DNA of 10,112 bases from Chloroflexota bacterium. Lineage in GTDB: Bacteria > Chloroflexota > UBA6077. The position numbers and the translations under genes were made by a program. The stretch is from the NCBI GenBank assembly GCA_021788565.1, contig JAJYKO010000053.1:3219-13330 (forward strand). Direction: 5' to 3'. This document shows positions 1 through 6,119 of this stretch, piece by piece; the first letter of the stretch is position 1; each line of letters begins with the position of its first letter. Below the pieces are notes generated by a model. That model worked only from the letters and a program-made list of their open reading frames with translations, did not search any database and had not been told where the DNA came from.

Positions 1-734
1 GACACGAACATGTCGAAGGTGCTGGCGGGATCGATGAAGAGCATGTACTGGGCGTAGAAAGTACCCACGAGGGCGGTCAGAAAAGCGCTGAGCGCGAACC
101 CTGCCAGTTTCATGCGCAGGCAGTCGACCCCCAAGGCCTCAGCACTCACCTGGTCATCCCGCAATGCCTTTAGATAGTATCCAAACCGACTGCGCAGCAT
201 TCGGCGACTCAGCAGAAGATACAATGACGCGATAGCGAGAATGATGTAGTAGTACGGCACGGGCGAGGCAAACTGGTACATGAGTGGAGCATGGCCCAGA
301 AGCGGAACCTGCAGGCCCGGGTCGCCTCCCGTAAATTTCGACCACGAGCGAGCTACTATGCCGAGGATGAGCGCGAAAACAAACGTCACCAGCGCAAAGT
401 AGTCCCCTTTCAGGCGAAAAGACGGGTAACCCAGAAGCAGGCCGGCCAGGGAGGCGACAATCCCACCCGCTACCATCCCGATCCAGGGTGAGATGCCGAA
501 GTGGACCAGTAGCAGAGTGCTCGTGTACGCACCCAAACCGAAGAAGGCAGCATGCCCAAACGAGAGTTGGCCGCCAATGCCGGAGATAATGTTCCACGAA
601 ACGGCCAGTGCCACGAACGTTAGGGCGATGATGACGATTCCCATTGCATAGGATGTCGTCAGCAGCCACCACGGCAGCGACGCCAGCACTATCAGCAGCA
701 CAATGCCCGCGATGATGTCACGGTCACGTTTCAC
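1..734 (-). CDS. livM: LivM-type ABC transporter permease (partial, C-terminus off the left edge)
   Basis: Inner-membrane permease of a branched-chain amino acid (HAAT) type ABC importer; it pairs with LivH to form the channel. Translation gives 244 residues before the window ends, against roughly 300-330 for the family, so the C-terminus is missing only because the window stops. The LivM signature SGIGGQLSFGHAAFFGLGAY is at residues 51-70. An EAA-like cytoplasmic loop that would contact the ATPase (ALRDDQVSAEALGV) is at 190-203. Several hydrophobic helices are evident. The start is a GTG whose last two bases overlap the livH stop (GTGA), with AAGGAGGG six bases upstream, which implies translational coupling. 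An ATG start was not used because none lies close to the ribosome binding site. The family also carries substrates other than Leu/Ile/Val, so the cargo is open. Confidence 0.93.
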   Translation of the reverse strand, partial: MKRDRDIIAGIVLLIVLASLPWWLLTTSYAMGIVIIALTFVALAVSWNIISGIGGQLSFGHAAFFGLGAYTSTLLLVHFGISPWIGMVAGGIVASLAGLLLGYPSFRLKGDYFALVTFVFALILGIVARSWSKFTGGDPGLQVPLLGHAPLMYQFASPVPYYYIILAIASLYLLLSRRMLRSRFGYYLKALRDDQVSAEALGVDCLRMKLAGFALSAFLTALVGTFYAQYMLFIDPASTFDMFV

Positions 735-1606
735 AGTGCTCCCTCCTTGCCGAACAGACCGGAAGGCCGGAGCATGAGAACGGCGATGAACACCACCATC
801 AACCCGGCATTTTGCAGCTCATAAGACACGTACGTGCCGGTCATCTGCTGGACTACACCCACTACCAGGCCGCCGACAAAGGCGCCAAGGACATTGCCCA
901 TGCCACCCATCACGACTGCCACGAACGCCAGGGGGAGAAAGTTCAGTCCCACATACGGGAAGACCGGATAGTACGTCATAAGGATGTTGCCGCCTATTCC
1001 TGCCAAGGCCGCCGATGCTCCCACGGCATATGCGTACATTTGGCGGCTATTGATGCCCATCATCTGGGCTACTTCTCTATCATCGACGAGAGCCCGCATC
1101 GCACGGCCGAAATCGGTACGGGTTAGGAAAACCCACAGCAGAATCGATACGATGAGGGATACGGCGAAGGCAATCACCTGCGCCTCGTTGACATCAAGCC
1201 CGCCAAAAGCGAAGTATTTGCTGCTCCATCCCATATCAATGGCACGTTGATTCGGCGAAAAGATCCACTGTGCGATGGTCTGCAGGCCGAACGAAATTCC
1301 CACGGTTAGCGACAGTTGCGGTAGCAGTTCAGTGGACCCGGTTACCACGGGCTCAAACAGCACTCTGTAAAGCAACATGCCAAACACGAAAAGACAGGGC
1401 ACCACAACGATCATCGAGAACGGTGGCGGGATTGCCGCGCTATTGAACATCACCAGTGCGCCGTACATTCCGAGCATCACCAATTCGCCATGCGCGAAGT
1501 TGATTATCCGAACAACGCCAAAAACCAGGCTCAGCCCCATGCTTACCAGGCCCAGCACGCCGCCTACGAGCAGCCCGGTGATTACAACCTGCAGAAACTG
1601 GGTCAT
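731..1606 (-). CDS. livH: LivH-type ABC transporter permease
   Basis: Inner-membrane permease partner of LivM in a HAAT-family importer. The product is 291 residues, the usual size. The N-terminal block carries the family's INFAHGE segment (about 35-41). The EAA-like loop ALVDDREVAQMMGI is at about 172-185. Multiple Gly/Val/Leu-rich membrane segments follow, and the tail RPSGLFGKEG is typical. The ATG at 1606 was chosen because GAGGAGGAGA lies just upstream and the protein then begins directly with the first membrane helix. The reading frame stays open to 1888, but that extension is Arg-rich, soluble-looking and overlaps the binding-protein gene. A 212-base gap with a hairpin separates it from the upstream binding-protein gene, while the stop overlaps the livM start. 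Confidence 0.95.
   Translation of the reverse strand: MTQFLQVVITGLLVGGVLGLVSMGLSLVFGVVRIINFAHGELVMLGMYGALVMFNSAAIPPPFSMIVVVPCLFVFGMLLYRVLFEPVVTGSTELLPQLSLTVGISFGLQTIAQWIFSPNQRAIDMGWSSKYFAFGGLDVNEAQVIAFAVSLIVSILLWVFLTRTDFGRAMRALVDDREVAQMMGINSRQMYAYAVGASAALAGIGGNILMTYYPVFPYVGLNFLPLAFVAVVMGGMGNVLGAFVGGLVVGVVQQMTGTYVSYELQNAGLMVVFIAVLMLRPSGLFGKEGAL
741..748 (-). promoter_or_regulatory. Ribosome binding site fixing the livM GTG start
   Basis: AAGGAGGG on the minus strand, six bases before GTG at 734. It lies inside the last codons of livH and supports a non-ATG start with a GTGA stop/start overlap. Confidence 0.8.
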
Positions 1607-1610
1607 TCCA

Positions 1611-1620
1611 TCTCCTCCTC
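1611..1620 (-). promoter_or_regulatory. Ribosome binding site fixing the livH start
   Basis: GAGGAGGAGA on the minus strand, four bases before the ATG at 1606. It decides against the long in-frame N-terminal extension to 1888. Confidence 0.75.
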
Positions 1621-1740
1621 GCAATCGAATTGGTGGGTCTGGCGGTATGCTCGATTCAAGCCTCGACGCCGAAAGCACGCCGCGTCGAACCACCAGGTGG
1701 AGCGGTCGGTAGGCATCGAACTGATTGAGTGAACGGCTGA

Positions 1741-1783
1741 CGCAGCCGGCAATGGCGCACACTGTAAACACCCGGCTGCGCCA
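1741..1783 (-). repeat. Inverted repeat (hairpin) between binding-protein gene and livH
   Basis: Perfect 9-base arms CGCAGCCGG (1741-1749) and CCGGCTGCG (1772-1780) enclose 22 bases. A second, overlapping pair TGGCGCA (1753-1759) and TGCGCCA (1777-1783) could form instead, and the two stems share 1777-1780. There is no T-run, so it is not a standard intrinsic terminator. Its place in a 212-base gap between an abundant extracytoplasmic component and its permeases fits an mRNA-stabilising or attenuating hairpin that keeps the binding protein in excess (inference). Confidence 0.55.
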
Positions 1784-1818
1784 GCACTGCACTCCAAACG
1801 TTGGGCTCTCGGATCTCT

Positions 1819-3186
1819 CTAACCGAAGAAAGCCGGCATGGCGCGCACGTCGGAGGGCCACACCCCATGCGGTAGACCGTCCTTCCACTCGATCATGACC
1901 GACTCGGCCTTGATGTTGTAGCCGGTTTCGTCGAACTTGACGGAACCGCCGGGCATAAGGGAGGCAGGGACCTTATCGAACGTGGTGGACGCGAGATAGT
2001 CCCTGATCTTAGTCGGGTCGGCCGACTTGTTGGCCTCGAGTGCATCACGGAGCATGAACACAAATGCGTAAGCCTCGCCCGATTCCTGGGGTATAAACGG
2101 ATCCTTGAACTTGGCGGTAAATGCTGTGTTTAGCTCCTTCATGCCGGAGTAAGGCATGTCCCAGTTCCAGGCAGCGATGCCGAATACGCCGTCCGCTGCC
2201 TTCTTCAACGCCTCACCGAATGCCGGTGTCAGAATGCCACCACCACCCGACCCGATCACCGGTTTGTTCCAGCCCATGGCTCTCAGTGTACGAACGATCA
2301 AGATTTCATCGGGGGTGGGGCCGCCAATGAACAGAACATCGGCGCCACTGGACTTCACCTTGTTGACGATCGACGAGGCGTCGGTGAGGCCGGCTGTGAA
2401 GAAATCCAGGTACAGCTGCTGGATACCGTTCTTGCCTGCCAGGTCTCCTATGGTGCGCGCCTGAGCCTGACTGTTGGCATCGTCGGAGGAGACGTTCGCA
2501 CCCTTCGTCAGCTTGACCCCTGACGCGTCGGCCGCGGCCTTGAGATAGGTCACGGCGGCGGTACCCATCATCGATGCCTTTGCCGGTGGCTGGAACAGAT
2601 ATTTGTATCCGCGGGTGGTCAAAGTATCGACGAACGAGTTGGTGATCATCGGGACTTTGGCCTTCTCTGCTTCAGTGGATGCCGTCAGGGTGAAGCTCGA
2701 CAGGTAACAGCCGATCAGGGCCGACACTTTATCTACCTCGATCAATTTCCTCGTTACCGAGGCAGCAAGCGCCGCATCGTTCTGAACGTCACCAGATACT
2801 ACCTGCAGTTTGGCTCCGCCCATGGACTTGATGCCGCCATCAGCGTTGACGGCGTCGACTCCGAACTGGACTCCATGGAGAGAGTTGTTGCCGTTTTCTG
2901 CCCAGGGCCCGGTGAGAGGAAACGGTGCGCCGATCTTGATGACTTGTCCACTCTTGGCAGCCGCCGGGGCTGTGGGCTGGGGAGCCGACCCCGCGGCGGT
3001 AGCGGCGGGAGCCGCAGGAGCGGCGGGGGCCGAGGTGGGGGTCGCGGGAGCTCCCGGCGCGCAGGCAGCAAGGACAGACGCCGTTGCCACGCCTCCAACC
3101 AGGCCACTCACAATCCGAAGAAAGTCACGCCTGGAGACCGCAGATGCCTTGGGTCCCCGAATCGACGAACCGGATGTCCTATCCAT
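1819..3186 (-). CDS. HAAT-family ABC transporter substrate-binding lipoprotein, Tat-exported
   Basis: Extracytoplasmic receptor (periplasmic-binding-protein type 1, Peripla_BP_6/LivK-like) that delivers ligand to LivHM; 455 residues. The N-terminus has the twin-arginine motif SRRDFLR (18-24), a hydrophobic core, and a lipobox SVLAAC with Cys42 as the lipidated residue. A low-complexity Ala/Pro/Thr linker (about 43-79) tethers the binding domain, which starts near VIKIGAPFPLTGPWAENG (about 82-99) as in LivJ/LivK relatives. The ATG at 3186 is preceded by AAGGAGAA at seven bases. A longer in-frame form from 3228 has no such site and would put 14 extra residues before the signal peptide. Tat export suggests folding in the cytoplasm before export. 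The ligand is not deducible: branched-chain amino acids, amides, aromatic acids and polyol-like compounds are all possible for the family, and the neighbouring dehydrogenases favour a hydroxylated compound (inference). Confidence 0.93.
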   Translation of the reverse strand: MDRTSGSSIRGPKASAVSRRDFLRIVSGLVGGVATASVLAACAPGAPATPTSAPAAPAAPAATAAGSAPQPTAPAAAKSGQVIKIGAPFPLTGPWAENGNNSLHGVQFGVDAVNADGGIKSMGGAKLQVVSGDVQNDAALAASVTRKLIEVDKVSALIGCYLSSFTLTASTEAEKAKVPMITNSFVDTLTTRGYKYLFQPPAKASMMGTAAVTYLKAAADASGVKLTKGANVSSDDANSQAQARTIGDLAGKNGIQQLYLDFFTAGLTDASSIVNKVKSSGADVLFIGGPTPDEILIVRTLRAMGWNKPVIGSGGGGILTPAFGEALKKAADGVFGIAAWNWDMPYSGMKELNTAFTAKFKDPFIPQESGEAYAFVFMLRDALEANKSADPTKIRDYLASTTFDKVPASLMPGGSVKFDETGYNIKAESVMIEWKDGLPHGVWPSDVRAMPAFFG

Positions 3187-3504
3187 TGCGTCGTTCTCCT
3201 TGCCACATTCGATGATTGTCCACAGCACTGTTAGTCTCTGGACTTCCCGATCTCGACTGGTCGATAGACGTGCCTGCGGAGCAACCGAGGGCAGACTGGG
3301 TTTCGCCTCGGTTATTGGCGCTCCATCATGTGAAAGAACACTCGGGCTGTCCTACCTCCTTTCGACACTTCTTGAAGAATATCTCTCGATCCAGCGTGTC
3401 TGATGCTCTGACCCACTGATCCGAACCGTATGTAGGGGCGCGGTCTCCGGGCCCAAGGTAGGGGAACCCAACCCCTACAAGCCGCAAACCATCGTGTCGC
3501 GGGA
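3187..3504. other. 318-base gene-free region upstream of the transporter genes
   Basis: No credible gene is seen here. On the minus strand this is the leader of the binding-protein gene, with AAGGAGAA (3201-3194) as its ribosome binding site. I could not pick a convincing -35/-10 pair. Short palindromes are present: TCGAC-TG-GTCGA (3253-3264) and TTCTTGAAGAA (3369-3379), plus the stronger GTAGGGG repeat set at 3432-3478. Its length suggests the transporter genes could have their own promoter or control element in addition to read-through from the dehydrogenase genes. Confidence 0.5.
3432..3478. repeat. GTAGGGG repeat set with a perfect 7-base inverted repeat
   Basis: GTAGGGG at 3458-3464 and CCCCTAC at 3472-3478 are perfect arms around the 7-base centre AACCCAA. 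A third, direct copy of GTAGGGG sits at 3432-3438, 26 bases before the first arm. The set begins 27 bases past the minus-strand dehydrogenase stop. It could be a terminator-like hairpin without a T-run, or a binding site for a regulator of the downstream transporter genes. The sequence does not decide between these. Confidence 0.5.
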
Positions 3505-4536
3505 CTAGTCCGGTGTGATGACGGCCTTGATCCCCTCGTGTCGTAGCAGGATTTCGAAAGCCTCTCGAGCGCTGGACACTGGAACCCGGTGGGTGATCAG
3601 CGGCCGTACATCGATCTTGCGGGTGGCAACGAGGCTGATTGCGCGATACCAGGTGGTTGGTTGCCGTCGGAAGGAACCGTGTATCGTGACCTCTTTCAGC
3701 GCTACCGTGGTGGGGTTGAAGGACGTCTCGGGAGCGAGGCCGATCAGGCCGATCTGCCCACCCAGCCTCACCAGGTCGAGCGCGAGATTGATGCTGCCTC
3801 TGCCTCCACTTGCGTCTAAGACCAGGTCAACGCCACGACCGTTCGTTCGACCGCGTATGGCCCCAACGCAATCGTCGTGATCGACGAGTAAGAGGTCGTA
3901 CCCGAGCTTGCGGACCATGTCCAGCCGTATGCCGTCCTGTGACAGTCCCAACACCGTGACATGGCCGGCACCTGCTCGATCAGCCAGCATCGCGGCGAGT
4001 ATGCCGATCGGACCAGGGCCGATCACGGCCACGTTATCGCCAGGTTTCAGATCCACCCTTTCCAGACCGTGAAGCGCGACGCCCACTGGTTCAATTACCG
4101 CGGCCTCGTCGAAGGGGATGTTCTCCGGCATGCTGTAGAGACTGATATCTGGCACAACGACGTAGCGGGTCATACCTCCATCGGCTTGCTGCCCGATGCG
4201 GGTTTGGTACATGCAGTGATTGAACTGGCCGATTCTGCAGTAGTAGCAGCGGCCGCAGCCGCCCCACGTTTCGGTCACCACGCGATCCCCGGGCTTGAAC
4301 TGCGTAACGGCGTGGCCTACCTCTACAACGGTTCCCGCCACCTCGTGGCCAAGGATGCGCGGGAGGATTACTTCCTGCCTGGCGTGAGGGGCCCACTCGT
4401 AAAAGTGCAGGTCGCTCCCGCACACGCCGCACGCCCCCACCTCGAGCAACACCTGATCTTCGGCCCCGATGGTCGGCTGAGGCCGATCGAGGATTTCGAT
4501 GCCTGGTTCTGGTCGGCTCTTGACGACAGCTAGCAC
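3505..4536 (-). CDS. Zinc-dependent medium-chain alcohol/polyol dehydrogenase (first copy)
   Basis: NAD(P)-dependent oxidation of a secondary alcohol; the family includes L-threonine 3-dehydrogenase, sorbitol/L-iditol 2-dehydrogenase and galactitol-type enzymes. The product is 343 residues, the normal length. Catalytic-zinc ligands are visible: Cys39 in GVCGSDLH, His64-Glu65 in GHEVAG, and Glu149 in the IEPVGVALHG segment. The structural-zinc set is complete: Cys94, Cys97, Cys100, Cys108. The nucleotide-binding glycine motif GPGPIG is at 173-178. Translation begins at GTG (4536) after GAGGAGGG with 10-base spacing; the nearest upstream ATG runs straight into TAG. It lies 99 bases downstream of the short-chain dehydrogenase on the same strand and is probably cotranscribed with it. 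Its relative on the other side of the control region (7204-8232) shares all these motifs. The exact substrate cannot be assigned; a polyol, sugar or hydroxy-acid is likely. Confidence 0.92.
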   Translation of the reverse strand: MLAVVKSRPEPGIEILDRPQPTIGAEDQVLLEVGACGVCGSDLHFYEWAPHARQEVILPRILGHEVAGTVVEVGHAVTQFKPGDRVVTETWGGCGRCYYCRIGQFNHCMYQTRIGQQADGGMTRYVVVPDISLYSMPENIPFDEAAVIEPVGVALHGLERVDLKPGDNVAVIGPGPIGILAAMLADRAGAGHVTVLGLSQDGIRLDMVRKLGYDLLLVDHDDCVGAIRGRTNGRGVDLVLDASGGRGSINLALDLVRLGGQIGLIGLAPETSFNPTTVALKEVTIHGSFRRQPTTWYRAISLVATRKIDVRPLITHRVPVSSAREAFEILLRHEGIKAVITPD

Positions 4537-4546
4537 AGACTACATA

Positions 4547-4554
4547 CCCTCCTC
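4547..4554 (-). promoter_or_regulatory. Ribosome binding site fixing the GTG start of the first zinc dehydrogenase
   Basis: GAGGAGGG on the minus strand, ten bases before GTG at 4536. The only ATG between them is immediately followed by TAG, so GTG is the workable start. Confidence 0.7.
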
Positions 4555-4598
4555 ATCCTCTAGTCAGGCTGAACCTTCCGATTGTTCGCCCGGATTAG

Positions 4599-4614
4599 GG
4601 TCACCATCGTGACC
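4599..4614. repeat. Short inverted repeat between the two leftward dehydrogenase genes
   Basis: GGTCAC (4599-4604) and GTGACC (4609-4614) are perfect arms around CATC. It lies in the 99-base spacer just past the short-chain dehydrogenase stop. No T-run follows on either strand, so it could be a weak hairpin or a protein site. It resembles half of the GGTC-type operator in the control region only superficially. Confidence 0.4.
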
Positions 4615-4635
4615 GTCGTCTTGGGGGCGCTGCGG

Positions 4636-5436
4636 CTATCGCTGCGGCCGCCTCTTAGTTCTGTAAGTCTCAACGTCGTACCAGCCGAGAAGGCTGCCGC
4701 CGTCTACATCCACAGCTACCCCGCAAATGAAGTCCGCGAGGCTGGAAACCAGGAATAGCACGGCATTTGCCTGTTCCTGGGTGGTCGCAAGACGCCCCAT
4801 CGGGACGCTCTTCTTCCGTTCTTTCAGTGTCTCCGGCGTTGCAGCCCGCTCCAACATCGGTGTCAGAGTCGGGCCAGGGCAAATCGCGTTTACGTTGATG
4901 CCGTACGGGGCCATCTCATAGGCAAGGTGACGCGTCAAACCGAGGAGCCCTTCTTTGGAGGCCGTGTAGTTTGCGCCTGCGTTGTAGCTGATCCGCTTGC
5001 CGCCGACAGAAGCGACGTTGACGATCTTGCCGTAGTGGTTGCCGATCATCGTCGGTAGCACCGCTTTGCAGCAGAGGAAAGGGCCGGTCAGATTGACGTC
5101 GATCACCCTTCGCCAGTCTGCCTCTGGCATGTCCTCGATCATCTGGCTGGTAGCTATCCCGGCGTTGTTGACGAGGATGTCGATTCGGTCCCACCGCTCC
5201 AGGCATCCGTCGACCATGGACCTGACGCTTGAGCTATCCGCGACGTCCACCTGTACGGGGAAGGCGTCGCCTCCTTGGTCAGAGATCTCCCGGGCAACAG
5301 CTGCGGTGTTTTCGAGATGCAGGCCGGCGACAGCAACGCGGGCACCATGGCTGGCGAGTGTGTGAACGATCGCGCGACCGATCCCTTTAGCGCCGCCCGT
5401 CACTATGGCCGTCCGGCCCGTGAGATCAACATCCAT
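4636..5436 (-). CDS. Short-chain dehydrogenase/reductase (classical SDR)
   Basis: Cytoplasmic NAD(P)(H)-dependent oxidoreductase of the classical SDR family, 266 residues. The cofactor motif TGGAKGIG is at 13-20 and NNAG at 90-93. The catalytic tetrad is complete: Asn115, Ser143, Tyr157, Lys161 (YTASK). The GPTLTPML segment after the active site matches the family substrate loop. The residue after the second strand is not the acidic one diagnostic of NAD preference, so cofactor choice is uncertain. The ATG at 5436 has TGAGGT six bases upstream. It is the first gene of the leftward block and would be the first served by the leftward promoter of the control region. Close relatives act on sugars, polyols, 3-oxoacyl groups and hydroxy-acids. 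Next to the zinc dehydrogenase it probably catalyses a second redox step, such as epimerisation by oxidation and reduction (inference). Confidence 0.92.
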   Translation of the reverse strand: MDVDLTGRTAIVTGGAKGIGRAIVHTLASHGARVAVAGLHLENTAAVAREISDQGGDAFPVQVDVADSSSVRSMVDGCLERWDRIDILVNNAGIATSQMIEDMPEADWRRVIDVNLTGPFLCCKAVLPTMIGNHYGKIVNVASVGGKRISYNAGANYTASKEGLLGLTRHLAYEMAPYGINVNAICPGPTLTPMLERAATPETLKERKKSVPMGRLATTQEQANAVLFLVSSLADFICGVAVDVDGGSLLGWYDVETYRTKRRPQR

Positions 5437-5766
5437 GGCTCTACCTCATTCTCTTGTCTGAATGCTACTAAGTCAGCCAGCTGCGCCAGGCAAAAGGGCA
5501 CCTAGACTTCCGACCTATAATTAGAAACCGAAAACGCCGCGGGCAGGTTCCGCCCTATATCACGCTTTTGTGGGATGGCGCACCAGGAATCACGCGGCTA
5601 CATCGCCGCTGGAGGCGAAAGAGAGTCACAAAAGGCACGAGAGGAGGTCGTCTACGACCGATTTTGGGACACCACAGATAGGAACACGTCGCTCCGAAAC
5701 CCTAGTTGACATCGCCAGCGATGCCGGCGCGGGCGGATCGATGTCGGAGGGGACGCCCGCGACCCT

Positions 5767-5795
5767 TATTTAGCACCTCAACCACCAACTGTCAA
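5767..5795 (-). promoter_or_regulatory. Possible second leftward promoter, overlapped by a palindrome
   Basis: On the minus strand a perfect -35 TTGACA (5795-5790) is followed after 17 bases by TAAATA (5772-5767), a weak -10 matching 3 of 6 consensus bases. The -35 lies inside the palindrome AACTGT-CA-ACAGTT (5787-5800), so a bound protein would occlude it. It would start transcription about 325 bases before the SDR gene, nearer than the main divergent promoter. Confidence 0.4.
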
Positions 5796-5800
5796 CAGTT
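5787..5800. repeat. 14-base palindrome AACTGT-CA-ACAGTT
   Basis: Perfect 6-base arms with a 2-base centre. It differs from the TGGTC-N-GACCA operators, so if it is a protein site it may serve another regulator. It overlaps the -35 of the possible second leftward promoter. Confidence 0.4.
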
Positions 5801-5944
5801 CACCTCCAGGCTCGAACTCGCGGGGATCCCATATCCATGTCGCGACCTACGGGTGGCGCGCTTGTAAGAGGCAGAGTTGGTAGACACGGTCGGTTTGGCC
5901 GCCTACTCGTAGCAACGCATAGCCGACCTGGACGTATCAGCCGG

Positions 5945-5955
5945 TGGTCTGACCA
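5945..5955. promoter_or_regulatory. FadR/GntR-type operator, leftward copy
   Basis: TGGTCTGACCA, a palindrome of form TGGTC-N-GACCA; extended on the minus strand it reads TTGGTCAGACCA. FadR-subfamily regulators typically bind TGGTnnnACCA-type sites, and such a regulator is encoded at 6120. It lies about four bases past the leftward -10, so it covers the expected start of transcription and should act in repression. Confidence 0.75.
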
Positions 5956-5960
5956 ACGCG

Positions 5961-5989
5961 AGCATATACTGAGGAGAGGTGGTTGTCAA
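5961..5989 (-). promoter_or_regulatory. Leftward promoter of the dehydrogenase/transporter block
   Basis: On the minus strand, -35 TTGACA (5989-5984), a 17-base spacer, and -10 TATGCT (5966-5961). The -35 matches consensus fully and the -10 matches at four of six positions including T1, A2 and T6. Expected initiation is near 5953, inside the operator at 5945-5955. No gene starts nearby on this strand; the SDR start is about 515 bases downstream. Confidence 0.75.
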
Positions 5990-6046
5990 GCGCGAATTCT
6001 AGGCCGCTTCGGCTTGAATCGCTGGGCTCGTGGGGCCTTTCCGCGC

Positions 6047-6075
6047 TTGACAACCATTCACAAGCGGTATATGCT
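6047..6075 (+). promoter_or_regulatory. Rightward promoter of the FadR-family regulator gene
   Basis: -35 TTGACA (6047-6052), a 17-base spacer, and -10 TATGCT (6070-6075), the same boxes and spacing as the leftward promoter. Expected initiation is near 6082, giving a leader of about 38 bases before the ATG at 6120. The operator at 6086-6096 lies at the start of the transcript, which implies autoregulation. Confidence 0.8.
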
Positions 6076-6085
6076 CGGTTTGCAT

Positions 6086-6096
6086 TGGTCAGACCA
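6086..6096. promoter_or_regulatory. FadR/GntR-type operator, rightward copy
   Basis: TGGTCAGACCA, preceded by T, giving the same TTGGTCAGACCA 12-mer as the leftward site read on the opposite strand. It begins about ten bases past the -10, and the regulator gene starts 24 bases downstream. Centre-to-centre distance to the other operator is 141 bases. Confidence 0.78.
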
Positions 6097-6119
6097 TCAA
6101 CTGATAGGACCTGCGAGCC

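Larger units (their letters stand above)
5437..5934. other. Gene-free stretch of about 500 bases between the SDR gene and the divergent promoters
   Basis: Short open frames exist here (for example a plus-strand 67-codon frame, 5570-5773), but none has a recognisable protein or good ribosome binding site. On the minus strand this would be a very long leader for the SDR transcript. It contains a 14-base palindrome (5787-5800) overlapping a possible second minus-strand promoter (5767-5795). I see no tRNA, CRISPR or insertion-sequence ends. It may be an untranslated leader, a decayed gene, or the site of a small RNA. Confidence 0.5.
5935..6106. repeat. Mirror-image duplicated promoter-operator region
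   Basis: Two arms (5935-5994 and 6042-6106) are inverted copies of each other around a centre near 6018. Going outward, each arm has CGCGCTTGACAACCA (15 of 15 identical), a divergent spacer, TATATGCTCG (identical), TTGGTCAGACCA (identical) and CTGATA (identical). One 5-base length difference lies between the -10 and the operator. The 47-base middle is not conserved between the arms, apart from AGGCC/GGCCT. Only the functional boxes are conserved, which argues for selection rather than recent copying (inference). Confidence 0.85.

Noticed and set aside
154..672. 172-codon minus-strand frame
   Set aside because: Out-of-frame shadow of the livM coding sequence; its product is not family-like, while the overlapping frame gives clear LivM motifs.
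1607..1888. N-terminal extension of livH to 1888
   Set aside because: No ribosome binding site at that start, Arg-rich non-membrane sequence, overlap with the binding-protein gene, and a strong site immediately before the ATG at 1606.
2810..3403. 197-codon plus-strand frame opposite the binding protein
   Set aside because: Ala-rich product arises from the complement of the Ala/Pro linker; the opposite strand has complete signal peptide and domain evidence.
5570..5773. 67-codon plus-strand frame
   Set aside because: No recognisable domain and no clear ribosome binding site; its end overlaps a likely minus-strand promoter. Cannot be excluded, but not supported.
5870..5945. Possible tRNA-Leu fragment (AGTTGGTAGACACGG)
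   Set aside because: Only the D-loop-like words match; no acceptor stem, T-arm or CCA end is present.
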